From Kalaharituber pfeilii (Eukaryota > Ascomycota > Pezizomycetes > Pezizales > Pezizaceae), in assembly GCA_015179045.1 (NCBI GenBank), contig WHUZ01000063.1:62001-126000 (forward strand): a stretch of 64,000 nt of DNA. The letters run 5' to 3'. This document shows positions 30,106 through 42,769 of the stretch, one piece after another. The position numbers and the translations under genes are program-made. The stretch's first letter is position 1. Each line of letters opens with the position of its first letter. The notes under the pieces were generated by a model. That model did no database searches, had not been told where the DNA came from, and worked only from the letters and a program-made list of their open reading frames with translations.

Positions 30106-33100
30106 ACAATACTAGTACACCACCTAGCATGCTGGATATGCGCCCAGTTCGATAAACATTCACCCCATTATCCAGATCCAAAACACGGTCGCTGCTTGGC
30201 AATGCTCGATTCCCACAATTCCTCATCAGTATCTTCGACAAATTCTAATGAAATCAAACTCTTCACATATTAACTAAACAGGTATAACAGTCTCGAATAG
30301 GGTAGTGCTAAGGAAGTGTGTGTCACCGTTGATTGTAAGGTTCTTTATGCCTGGCACTCGGTTTATGAAGCTAATATGCGCACATGCCCTAGTACATGTT
30401 ATTATCTAGCATCTGTACGGAGTACTACGTTGCATGTTTCTTTGTTACGATTGTTGGCATTGTTGAATTGCCGTTTCTTTATTTGCTTGCCTAGTCATGT
30501 ATGATGCGCTCAGTCTATTTAAGCACAGGCGATAGCACAGTTCACCCACCTAATCTACGTCCACCCAGAAGTACTCTTAAAACATGATTAATTGTAGCCT
30601 ACAAGAGCATAGCCTGGAATTTGCCTGTTTAGGTACTGTACTATATACTAAATTAGAGAGAGGCGACAACTCCCATCGAAATGAATCCCAAGCTTCGAGT
30701 TGTAAAACCCAGCACTACAATAGTAGTTACTTAGACCTACATGTGTCGGTGCGGAACTTCTGGATTTTTTAAAATTCGGAATTTTGGGATGAAGGGTCCA
30801 ATCTCCTCTACAGAACCGAAAGTTTCGAGTTGAACCCTTTCGCAGATTATTCAGATTTTGTACACTGAAACCGGGATCACGTGAGAACTTACACTAAGCT
30901 TGATACAGCTAGTACCATCCCAAAGTTGCTACTTGGATACCACCCCGATGCTACGTCATGACTCATCATAATTAGCTTGTACACAAGACGACCTGAGACT
31001 AGCGTACCTGATATTCCACCCCATTATTTCGGTCAAAATACCCGACTGGTACAGGCCACAACGGCATTTCAAAAAAAGAAAATTCCTAGGTCTGCGTGCC
31101 GGTAATATCGTGTACAGACAGAACCCCGAGCGTGTACATCGACGAGACCGGAGAAAATATGCTCATAACGAATACATGCTTTACATATATGATATTGGGA
31201 TAGTTTCTTGATAGGCACTGTGGGGAATCTTGGCGCTCAAAGTGCTACATACGGTGGGCGAACATTGTCTGAGGCATGGAGGGGAGGTAATTACTGAAAA
31301 CGGCAGTGCTACTAGGAGATTAAGGGTATTTCTTGAGGTGAGAAGAGAAGAGAATCATCATCATCGTCGTTGACGGTCACACTATCACTGGGTTTTAGTC
31401 TGCTAGATCTTGCAGTTGCTCCGTTATGTTCTCAAGATATAGTAAACCTGTTTTCCTCTTCCTTCTCCATCCTTATTTCTCTCCTCTTACTTCTCGTGTT
31501 CTTCTTCCCTCCCACAGTACGTACAAGAGGGGCGTCTTGAAGTAGCAAAAGCTTAATCCGCGCACGTGGCTTAGCTACAGACCTCCGTGGCGGCAATATC
31601 ATATGAAATCCAGACCTGCAAATACTTTCTTTTCTGCCCTCTCTTGTATTTACAAGTCTTCGAGCCTCTTTCCCACACCCGTAACCTCAAGCTCGATATT
31701 CCCTGCCGCTATGCAGCCGCCGTAAATTCGTTCACTCGTATAAACCGATTGCTCCTGACGTTCAAACATAACTCCCGTTATACGCATATGTCCGTGACTA
31801 TTCATAAGCCAAAAAAAAAAAGGAGATGACATGCAATATCTGCTTATACAGAGTATGCCTATATCCTTTCCGTTTTCAAGGCACTTGAAAACTTTCCAGC
31901 TCTGCCCGAATTATAGCTAAACATACTATGCTATCCCAGCTTTACAATTCATCGTCTCCGACTCCATCCCAATTACACTTCTACCCCTGTCCTCTTCCCC
32001 GTCATCTTTCCAAAACCTATCTATAAGAATACCCACAATCTCTCTCAACACATCCTTCGGATCCATCACTACTCTAAATACCTGCAAAGACGTAACCAAT
32101 GCTCCCCCCCTCATATGTCGACTCAAAAAGTTCAAGGAATTCTTCCTTCCATTGACCCCCCACTTGCAGCCCATGAAAGCATGCCAGTTCTTTGTCCTTG
32201 CGGTCCGATTGCTCAAGTGAGATATACCCCGCCAACGAAGTGCTTGTCAATTCGTACCGTGAAAAGGACCTAGAACGGATCCGGAAGAGACAAAGAAGAA
32301 ACGCAGCACTAGCGTAGACAGTACTAGTATCATAACTAGCGCTCTGCGGAACACGCAAGGCACCAGACTATGATACTAGTACTCGTACATCATAGACACC
32401 CGCAATTTATTTCCGCTCCGTGGGCCTTACTGACAGCGTACGTACAAAACCCGTCACCGGCGCCACCTCAATATGCGATGCATTGTTCCTCCCATTCAAT
32501 GACATAATCACTTATTCCATGTACCATACAGTAATTAATATTATTCAAATCCCCGGAACGGCTATTGGAGATTGACACTTCCAAATTCCCCTATAAAACT
32601 TCCTATCCAGCCCTCCCTGGTTCAGTCCAACTCTCCTGTCCTACACACCTAAACGAAGAACTATATACACTGCCCCTTCCAGCCGGTTCCTGTGTGGATT
32701 GGAGGCCTTACGTCGACGCAAACAAACTTTTCTATTCTGAAATTTCATATCACTGTCCGCATACCATATGTCTACGTAATACTGCATCTCGAGCCGCATA
32801 ATGTAAGTTGCATTAATATAACTTGGTGCTTAAGTAATAGGCCTCCTATGACGCGCGCGGTTCACATGTCTTGTGCAAATAATCTACGAACGATATATAG
32901 CTACCCCACATTGTAAAAGTCTGATACTGCATATCATACACATTTTCGAAAAAATAAACAAAATACAGTAACCAGATGCACCCGCCTCGCTTTATTTTCC
33001 TTCCCAGTCCCCGCTTTCTGCGGTGCTACAGTATGGAACTCAACCACAATCGGCTCATTGCCAATTGTCATTCACCGGACTGGAGGCCTTCCCCCTCACC

Positions 33101-33533
33101 CCCTTTTCTCCGGCATGCAGATGCGGTATGCACAATGCATGCCGCTGGTCCCGGAATAAATATTAGTACTTTACACCCTTGCATGCGGCTCCAACCAAGC
33201 GGGCACGAGATCAGCTCCACCTTACGTTTCCCGCAGCGTGTCCCCAAAATTAAAAGAAAAAAATCTGGCGGGCCTGAAGGCGATGATCAACAACCGCACG
33301 TCAACGCACAGGTAGAGTCCAGTCGAGTTGACTTGCCTAACTACACATCGCGAAATTCCCCTATAACCGTCTAGCGTCTGTCCCTGATATCTATCCATGA
33401 TCTGACCCTCTGTCGACATAGTAGGGAGTCTATTTTTTTTTTTTTTTTTTTTTTTTCTTTTTTTTCTCTGACTCCTTGATTCCCTCACCAGAGCAGCTAG
33501 TCATAGATCAGCAGGATGTGTCGGTGCCAACAA

Positions 33534-33863
33534 TCATTCTAACGTTTGAAAATTTGCGAGTTGGAAGTCCCGGTTCCCAACTATCAAGCTTCTTGGAATC
33601 CCTTCTTCCCTCTCCATTTCCAGGACCGCCTGCGCGAACAATCTCGCTTCTTTGAGCATAAGAAGTGTCGCTGCTGCTGAAAGCCACTGCACACGCCGAC
33701 AGACCGCTAGAGAAACATCGTCACCTCCCCTCGCTGGCACAACCCGATAGGTACTTGTCCCCGCAATTCCCGAATATAACGACGTGGCATTGTGCAGCGC
33801 GGAGACCCTGAGTTCTTGCCACTGGCCACGTGCAAGCTCCCCACTGTCAACACTTGTTCGCAT
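33534..33863 (-). CDS. Unrecognised small ORF divergent to the ATPase gene
   Basis: 109 codons, starting MRTSVDSGELARGQWQELRV and ending FQLANFQTLE. The middle (SLAVCRRVQWLSAAATLLML then FAQAVLEMEREEG) looks like plausible alpha-helical protein, and GC content is higher than in the surrounding intergenic DNA. The start lies 444 bases from the start of the ATPase gene on the other strand, so a shared promoter is possible. I recognise no family. Further exons toward 31926 (where minus frames of 94-96 codons lie) cannot be excluded. Confidence 0.35.
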   Translation of the reverse strand: MRTSVDSGELARGQWQELRVSALHNATSLYSGIAGTSTYRVVPARGGDDVSLAVCRRVQWLSAAATLLMLKEARLFAQAVLEMEREEGIPRSLIVGNRDFQLANFQTLE

Positions 33864-34307
33864 ATCAAACCCCTTTTTCAGCCTTGTTCAGCGGAATTCC
33901 GAATCCCAAAATTTAATCTCAATTCTCCGTTGTATAACAATTGCTAATTCGCTCTTCCTATTCCCCGTTTAGAGTACTGGGTAGGCAAAACAGATTGCGT
34001 CCGATACGCCACGAGCGTCGGATATCGAAGTCGTGCCCCTTCTGGAGATCGCATCTTGCCGACCGTGACTGGGATTATACCCTGGTGACCACCATCAATT
34101 GAACGAATTCAATTTGCGCCACTGTTTACGCCGCTAGCCGCTCGAACCTTCGTTACCCCTTGCAAACGAGTTAAAGTAGTGCTGAACTACTAGTAAGCAC
34201 CCAGGGCACCTACAACATCGAGCAGCACAGAGATCCATCCCTGATCCCCCTCCCAAATTAATTCACCAAGCTCACCGTAAAACCCCCACTCTCTTCAGCT
34301 CGCAGTC

Positions 34308-37300
34308 ATGGCTCCCCCTTCCGACCCGCCAAAGCGTTACGAACAGCTCTCTCCTTGGATTCTTAAACGCCGCAAGCTCGCGTGGAAGGATGGGAGATGG
34401 ATTGGTGCCAATGGATTCAAGGACCGGTTAGTCGCTCAAAAGCGCGAGGATTGGGACGAGCAGGAATTGAGGGAGTGTATTAATTTCATTCTTGTGTAAG
34501 TGCTGCTATACATCTCATGGGGGCGCTGGGGGGTAGTCGTTTTCTTGGAGGACGGAGACTGGTGCGGATATAGATCAATGTGCGGCTGTAGCTAACTTGC
34601 GGGTTGACATCACCGACTCGGCTTTCCAGTACCAAAGAGATCGACCCCGCGAACCCTCCACCCGAGATCGTCGCAATCCAACAAAAACAAATCTCGCAAC
34701 CCGACACCCAAAATATCCCCACCGGTCCTAGAGCTGACAGACAGCGAGCCTCCAGCTCCGTTGCACCCTCCAGCTCAGCCGGTGCCCGCAGTGACTTCGG
34801 CGGCGACAACGACTCGGTGACCACATCTAAGCACGCTGGTTCTAGTCAACCTGCTCTCAGTGGGCGGAAGGCGAGACGAGCTGCGCAAGCGAATGGAGGG
34901 ACGCAATCTCTTGCCGGAGAACAGTCGGGACCGGATCCGAGGCCGGAATGGGATGATGCGGGGTCGCCAGCCTTGGATTGGGCCACATTGAACGGGAACT
35001 CAATTGCGAACGACGCTAACGGGCTGGCTCAGCTCGCTGGCGGCAATTTGGGGGGGGGATTTGGGGCGATCCAGGAGGCGCGGATTGGGCAACCACGAAC
35101 ACGGCTAATGCTGGAGCGGATCCTTGGGCGCAAGGGGGAGTCCCGCCCCCTGCTCCATGGGCGCAAGCAGCAGTGCCTCCCCCTGCCCCATGGGGACAAG
35201 AAGACAACTCCGCCGCCGGTGACTCCTGGGCTTTGCCAAACAATGACAGCTGGGCCACCAGCCAGCCTAGCAATGCTGCAGGCGGCAGCGATTGGGTAAA
35301 GCCTGTGACATCCGGCGCAGACTGGGCGAAGCCTGCAAACACCAGCCCAGGCAATATCTGGGCGCAAACCAGCTCGCCTGAGGCAGACGGCTGGGGCAAG
35401 CCTGCCGCCGGGGGCTCTCACGGATGGCCCGCAGCGCCCCAAACTCCGAGCCGTGACTTGAGCGTACCCAGCACCAGCCCCTGGGCCCCCCCGCCGATGT
35501 CGCCCGTTGCCCCCATTGCCCCCTTTGCCAACTCGTTCGCGCCGCGACCGACGGTGCCGACCGCGCCCGCCGTCAACAGAGCGCCCCCCGCCAGTGCAGC
35601 ACCGCCCGCCAACAGTAAAGCGCCTCCCGCTGGTGCTGCGCCGCCCGCCGCTAGTGGGGTGCCCGCTGCCGCCAACGGAAGGCCGGTCAAATTTGGCAGA
35701 GGATTCCACGCCAACAGAACGCCTACCGTCGACAGAGCCCCCGCGGCTAACGGAGCGCCGTTCCAGCCGTCGCAACGCCGCAAGAACAAAGCCTCCGGAG
35801 CACCCGCGCCCCAGAAATCTTTCCCCGACCCGCCGCCTCCCTCCTGGAAACCGAAACATGCGCCCACACCCGTCACTCGCACCCCCCTTCCCTTACGCAC
35901 CGGCCCGCGCCCCCCTCCGCCCCCAATCCCCGCCGACATCAAGCTGCTTGTCTCCGATGACAGCGACGACGACAGCTACTTCGACGAACTCGAGTATGCA
36001 TTGGACCTGGACGACCCCACGGAGCCGCCAAGCCTCGACGACCAGATCGAGCTTCTCGGCCTCGACGACCCCGACGATGACGACCCGACCGCACGCGGGC
36101 TTCTCAGGTTCTCCGACAACGAGATTAAAAACTCGGTCCTGTTCAGTCCAAGGCTGTTTGCGGGCGAGGATGGGGCCGCGGCGCGGGAGCATCTCCCGCA
36201 GTACTCGCTTGTTGGCAGCGTGCTGAAATCGTCGTTGCTAGACACCAGAATCTTCCTCAACACCAACATCCCGGCGTCGTTCTTCGTGTGCGGGTTGCAA
36301 GGGAGCGGGAAATCCCATACGTTGTCGACCCTGCTTGGTAAGTGTGCTTCCTCCGCTGTGACTCTTTTGGACCCCGCTTACAAAAATGGTATACAGAGAG
36401 CTACCTCATCCCCTCGCGCCGCATCGGCATCCTCCAAAAGCCCGTGTCCGGCCTCGTCCTGCACTTTGGCGAATACAACTCCAAAACCGCCTTCCGCCCC
36501 TGTGAAGCCGCATTCCTCGCTAGCCCCGACCTATCTGGCGCCACCGTCAGCGGCGGACCCGGCGCAGCTGCCGATGCCGCTACTGCTGGTCCCCGCGTCC
36601 GCTCCGTCACGGTGCTGGTTTCTCCTAGCAATTACCACAACCTCAAAGCGGCGTACTCCCAAATCCCCCGTGTCAAAGTTTACCCGCTGAAACTTCGCGC
36701 GCACGATCTCACCGTCTCCACCATGCTCACCCTCATGTCCGTCGACCAGTCCGAGTCCGCACCTCTGTACATGGCCCAAGTCACCAAGGTGCTCCGTGAC
36801 ATGGCCGCTACCGGCGCTGACTTCGACTACATCGAGTTCGGATCGCGCCTCGACGAACTCGAGCTCTTGCCCTCCCAACGCCGCATGCTCAATCAGCGCC
36901 TAGACCTCCTCGAATCTTTCCTCGAACTCGATAGCGTCGACAGTGCCGGTTGGTTCACTGGTCGTCCCGGCCACCTAACCATTGTGGACCTTTCCTGCCC
37001 CTTCGTCGACGCCGGCGCGGCTTGTGTACTTTTCGGTATCTGCATCGGCCTCTACCTATCCGAATCCCGGCCTGATGTCGGCAAAATCATCGCAGTTGAC
37101 GAAGCCCACAAATACATGACCGACACGCCGGCTTCGCGGACGCTCACGGATCAACTCCTCTCAATCATCCGCCAGCAGCGGCACTTTGGCGCGCGCATCA
37201 TCATCGCGACGCAAGAGCCCACCATTTCACCGCGGCTCATGGACCTCGCGTCCGTGACCATCATCCACCGCTTCAACTCCCCCGAGTGGTTCAACACGCT

Positions 37301-37685
37301 GCGGAAGCACCTGTCGATCGTCAGCAGTGGCGGGAAGGACGCCGCTGACCTTTTTGAGCGCATCGTCAGCTTGAGGGTCGGGGAGGCGCTCGTCTTTGCA
37401 CCTTCCGCATTGCTGATTGACGAGACGCCCCTGTTGAAAGGACAGGCATCATCCTCCGCTGCCACGACTCTGGTAGCAGACTTATGGGACGCACCTATTG
37501 GCCCGGAAAACGGCGCTTGGGATTTGAGCGCCTCGATGGCGTCCGAGGTGCCGAAGTTGGGATCACTTCCGTTGGAGATCGACCAAAATGAGCTCCCGAT
37601 CAAAAAGATGAACGCGGAATTTTTCAAGGTCAAGGTACGGCGGCGGATTACCGCAGACGGGGGGAGGTCAGTCGTATGCTTATAG
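34308..37685 (+). CDS. HerA/VirB4-type P-loop ATPase with tryptophan-rich GW-like N-terminal region
   Basis: Exons 34308-34495, 34630-36337 and 36397-37685, about 1061 residues. N-terminal motif MAPPSDPPKRYEQLSPWILK. Residues about 205-330 hold some 13 Trp flanked by G, S, D, N or P (DWAT, PWAQ, PWGQ, SWAT, DWAK, GWGK, HGWP), resembling GW/WG Argonaute hooks. A Pro/Ala-rich linker and an Asp/Glu-rich stretch (SDDSDDDSYFDELEYALDLD) follow. Walker A is GLQGSGKSHT (about 617-625). After the second intron comes SYLIPSRRIGILQKPVSGLV. Walker B is KIIAVDEAHKYM (about 865), then RQQRHFGARIIIATQEPTIS and ASVTIIHRFNSPEW, typical of HerA/FtsK/VirB4-like motor ATPases. The frame changes in a run of nine G near 35046-35054; ten G would keep it open, so this is a sequencing error or a real 1-base deletion. 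The nucleic-acid motor role is inferred from the fold family; any link to RNA silencing is speculative. Confidence 0.75.
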
Positions 37686-38667
37686 TGTCTTGTGGTATAA
37701 CCCATGCCCCGTATCCCGAAAGTTTTGTTTTTCGGCCAAGTGCCAGTGTCATAGAATGTTTGCGTTTTCTTTTACTGTTTTCCGATTCCGTCTTGGCACA
37801 TTTTTATCAGCTAAAAGTATGATTATTCCTATCTATATAGTCTGGTCGACATGCGTATTTTATGATTTTTGTTATATCTCGTACCCCTAGTTTGTTTCTG
37901 TTTTTATCGGAGGGATGGCGGAACTTCCTGAGCTCGTAGTATGGATAGGTTTATAGAAAGCGGGCAGTCGAGCAAAGTTGAATATCGTATTTTATTTTAT
38001 TTTATCTTTATCTTCCTTCGTATATAGCCACGAGACTACCGCCATACCTCAATCGGCGTTAAGTACGCTAGTAACCAGATAAACATGTTCTCGCGGCCAG
38101 ACTCTGATAAACATATGTAAAAAAATAAGAAACAAACCCTGAACAGCGAAACTATCAACCCAACATTTCACGCCGCGGTAACCATTCTGCCTACCCATTC
38201 CTGAAGTAAATATAATTCATACCATAGCGCACGAGTACATACTCTTGGCTCCAAACCGTGACACAAAAACCAAAAAAACGGGGGAAAAAAAAAAACGCGA
38301 TATATAAAAACAAACTCGATGCAAAAAAAGGTGGCAATGCAGTAATTTAACCAAATAAAAAAAAACAACGCAATCAGAAAACTCAAAACTTGGAATTTTT
38401 TTCAAAGGAAAAAACAAATTCAGAAAAAAACATCAGTAAATGCCTATATAAAATGACGTTGCTCACCCCAAGCAAGACCCCCGCTTAACAAACGACACAT
38501 GCCCAGAGGGGAGGAAAAGAGAAAACCAAAAAAACATAAAAATAAATAAATAAAATCCATGAAATATCTCGCACACACAGTTACAACCCCAATTTTCTTT
38601 TCCTACCACATGTATACTTTTTTTTTCCCTTTTTCCCTTGCCCCCCCATTGCCCTCTTCATAACCCC

Positions 38668-41600
38668 TCACCACCCGTTGTACTCAAACTCGATCTCATT
38701 ATCCCCCTTCTCCCCCGCCAGCATGAACTGGTGTAAAATCGTCTGCTGGTGCAAAAACAAGCCCAGTGGGTCCCTATACGACACATTACACAACGTGCAC
38801 GCAAATCTAGAATCCGCTGGGTCTATGGACTCGTCGTCTGGGTCCTCAGGTGGGGGGCGGGGCGCCTGCAGTACTGGGTGCTGCTGCTCGGATTGTCTCG
38901 CTCCGGCGCCCGGGGCGAGGTCCTCGTACGTGAACTCCGAATAGCGATCTTGTTCCGTTGTCTGGGTTGTAGGAGTAGTCGTTTGGAATGTGTTAGAGGC
39001 GGGTTGAGGGTAAGTGTATGTCTGGAAACTCTGGTAGGCAGCCGCCGGTACTTCAGGCTGGTAATGAGTGTTCGGGTCTCCCCAGGAATCTTGTGCCTGC
39101 ACCTCCTCATACCCAGTCCCGACACTCGCACTTGCAATACCTTCCTCACCCACCCCCTGCATGCTACCCCCTACCACCATTTCCGCCTCCCCCACCCCGG
39201 TCCAAGTATTGGTCCCATACCCCCCACAGCCGTTCCCTGCCCTGCCCCTCCATTGGCCTGCACCCATGTCGCCCACTTAACAGCTCCACCCTCAGGATGC
39301 TTCGTCATCACATGCGAGTCCAAGCCATCCTGGCACCACACCTTCCTTGTACACTGTTCCCACGGCTTATCATTCTTCATGTAAGGGCACGGCATCTTAT
39401 ACTGAACTGCTGTGCGCCTGCTAGCCTCCAACCGGTGTACGCTCCTTTCGTGGCATGCGAGGTCGTATGGACGAAGGAAGATTTCGGTACAGTTGGGGTC
39501 CCAGGGGCACTTCATGGAGCCTGGCCACGGGATGCAGCCGGGAACGTTCTTGGGGCACCTGTGGGGTGGACGGGGGCGGGCGTGAGTCGGGAGCGTTGTC
39601 GGAAGGCATTGGCATGTTGCCAGTGGGTGGTGTGGTGGTGGAGGTACTGTTACTACAACTATCCGAGTCTACAGCGAGGCGTAGTCAGCGATTATGCAAA
39701 CATTTACTCCTGGACACTTGCTGCGGCGAGCTAATACATAGTTTCACACGCCTCAGGATAATCGAAAACCCTACCTTCAGCCTTGGTTCTTTCATTCTCC
39801 TCCTCCCAGTTCCCTCTTTCATGCTCACTTCCCCCTCCTCCGGCCCCCCAATCATTCCCTCCATTTTCACCTGCCTCCTGCTTACTCTCGCCCCACGTCG
39901 CTCTGCCCCCCCACGCCGACCCGTCACCCCACAAATCCTTCCCACCCCACCGGCTCCTAACCCCCGCTGACGTGTGCATCCCTAAAATATGCTCCTCCAA
40001 TGCCTGCTGTGTTGTAAACCCCTGCTCGCACTCCGGCAGCGGACACAACAAGACCAATACACCATCCACCATCCTCCACTTCGCATGCAACGACTTATGC
40101 ACCCTTCTCTCATGCCATATGAGGTCTCCGAGCTGCTCAAATGGGTCGTTGTGCGCGGAGCAGTCTGCTACAGCACATCGGTATTCAGCCGGACCAGATG
40201 AGCCCGATCCCGATGCGGAAAATGTTGCTATTGTTCCCACTGCGCGTGCCGATGGTTGGAGCTTCAAATGTCTGTTACTTGGTGAAGATAATATCGAATG
40301 CGGGGTTAAGCTCTGTTTCCTCGGCACCGCCGGTTCTACCGTGCTGGTGTCTCCGCCGCCGCCGTCTTGTCCGTGCCGCCTCGCCAAATGCTTCTGCAGC
40401 AGTTCCACACTGGTGAACAAGTGCTTGCACTCCTTGAACGTACACTTATGCATGAAGGTTTGTGCGCGTCCATGCCCCCATTCCGGATGTACCTTCTCAT
40501 GCAGTGCGTAGCGCCCCAAGTCGGTGAAATCGCGACCGCAGCCGGGAAACTCGCAGGTGAATTTCAAAATTGTGCTTGCGTCTTCCGGGGGGTGGGAGCC
40601 TGATTCATCTGTAGCTGCTTCTGTGGTGCCACTCGAGGTAAACGTAGCCGCCTGCAGGTTTACCGCGCCGGATGCAATGCTAGCGCTGACGGATCTCGAT
40701 CTGGACATGGATGCCGACGGTAACGGGGCCGATATCCCCAAGAGATTTCGAATCCCGTCGGCGAGCACTTCATTTCCAGCCCCCTGAGGGGCCTCACCCT
40801 CTGCAAACCTAGCTGGCCCCTGCACAAGCCTATGCTCAAACAACCTCCGGGAAAGCCACCTCGCCTGCCGTCTTGACTCCTCCCGCTCTATCTCCTCCCA
40901 CTTTCTATGCTTCCGTTCTCTCTCCTCCTCTTCCTCCTCCTCCTCCTCCTCCTTCTCTTCCTCCTCCTCCTCCTTGTCCTGTTGTTGTGAGTCTTCCACC
41001 ATCGGATGACCCACCTCCAGATGCTTCGCTAGGGTTTCTTCGTCCATAAATTTCATATTACACCCACTTGCACCGTACGGACACCTCAACAACAACTCAC
41101 GGTACCTGCACTCATCCCTTGGAATCCCGTGCACCTTTCGTTCATGTCTGCAGAATTCCAGAAGGGTAGCAAATGACTCAGGACACCTGTGGAAGTAGCA
41201 TGCATAAGGGGGCCCCGTAATACCAGTAGACTGCGACGCCGATGCCAGCTGCTGCTCTTCTTCATGATGCGTGGTCTCCACGGCAGGGACACGTAGCTCA
41301 TGTATCGCCCTGACATGCTTGTCTATTTCCTCCTGCGTCATTCCCTTTGCTTCACATCCCTGGCTGAGGTACGGACACTTGACCATCAAGTCCCTATATT
41401 TACAGTCAAGCTTCGGAATCCTATGGAATATCTTTTCATGTCTCGCGAACTCCAGCAGTGTGGCGCAAATATGCATGCACCCAGGCATATAACAATGGTA
41501 TCCACCACCCCCCGCACCAGTGAACGTAGATATTGGTGCTGGTTGTGCTTGCTGCACGTGTCTCATTTCCTCCGCAGGCATCCCCCCATGCTCCAGTTTG

Positions 41601-42676
41601 ACATGTTTCTCCAAAGCCAGCTGTGTCATGCTCCTGATTCTGCATCCCGCGTACGGACACTTCAACATGAACTGCCGAAATCTGCATTCCTTATCTTTGA
41701 TTTGGTGGAATTTTCTTTCATGTTTATAGAATTCCAGAACAGTGACACTAACGTGACTGCAGCCGAGGATGTAGCAGGGATATAGTGATGTGCTTGGGGA
41801 CCCTCCGGTAGCATTACCAGTAAGCGCCGCGGGGCCACTCGGGATCGCCGGCGAAATGGGCAAAATAGGGGTAGAGGTGACCGCCGGCGGACCTGCCACT
41901 GACGCATAGGTGACGGCTCTCTGTCTCGTGGGAGGTATATATGCATTTTGCGGCTGCTTCGGTGAGCTCCCGAGTGACGCTGTCGCCGAGCTGGAGGCCT
42001 TGGCCCCCGAGGCGGCAGAATTCGCAGTTGCTGGTCTCGCCGGGGGGCTATTTCTCGCCCCTGATCGCAGGCTATCTCTGTCTCCTCCGTTCGCACTACC
42101 CTCGTACGCAACTTCTTCCTCTGCCGCATGTGCCCTCGACGCCGCAACCGCTGCCTGCGCTCGCCTCTCTTCATATTCCTCCATCCTTCTTTGCATCCAC
42201 GTCGCCGCCGTGATTCCGTCCTTCCCCTTCAATTTCCACGCCCCGCCATTTGTCTCCTTCGCCTCCTTCCTAACTTTCCATACGCTATACTTGGCATCTT
42301 CCTTCTCATACCCTCTCTCTCCTTCTCCGTCTTCGTCTCCGTCCTTCTTTCCGACCCCTCGCTCCCCTCCCCCCCTGTCTCCCGCAATCTCCGGCTCGGA
42401 CGGTCTGTCGCCCCTGTGCACATCGTTCAAATGTGTTTCCAGCGCCTGCTCCTCTACATACTCCACTTTGCATTGCGGCCACGGACATGGATGCAGCCAG
42501 AACCTCGAGTCTCTTTTTTCTAGCGGCAGTTTATGGAAGTATTTCTCGTGAAAAGCGAATTTTGATAAGCCGACGAACTCTTTGTCGGTACAGGGTGGGG
42601 TGTTGCAGGTGAAGACATGGGTGGGGAGTGAGCGGGGTGCTATGTACACTGGGGGTGCACCTAAGGATGTTAACAT
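38668..42676 (-). CDS. Large multi-C2H2 zinc-finger protein with paired-finger modules
   Basis: The main exon 42676-39731 (up to 981 codons) starts MLTSLGAPPVYIAPRSLPTH. It contains six modules, each a finger with Cys-x4-Cys..His-x4-His (e.g. CYILGCSHVSVTVLEFYKHE) followed about 15 residues later by a second finger (CPYAGCRIRSMTQLALEKH). Downstream exons add a seventh module (CPWDPNC..CHERSVH plus CPYMKNDKPWEQC..HVMTKH, 39515-39270). A last finger CTLCNVSYRDPLGLFLHQQ is followed by the stop at 38668-38670. Between modules are a Glu-rich run (40915-40975) and Ser/Ala linkers. The splices at about 39770-39560 and 39276-39171 are unresolved, so exon limits there are uncertain. Likely nuclear and nucleic-acid or protein binding; no specific ortholog recognised. 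It converges with the ATPase gene. Confidence 0.75.
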
Positions 42677-42769
42677 GATGCAGCTCGGAGGGAGCTGCAG
42701 TGGTCTTTGTTGTGATGTTGTCTTGTCGTTGCTTGTGTTCAGACCAAGGTTGCGGGGACCTGGCTAGCT

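Noticed and set aside
33432..33468. Poly-T tract as a LINE tail
   Set aside because: No type A, B or C hairpin next to it and no TSD; treated as simple repeat.
35016..36878. Long antisense and alternative frames across the ATPase gene
   Set aside because: Shadows of a GC-rich coding region; the plus-strand frame carries Walker A/B motifs.
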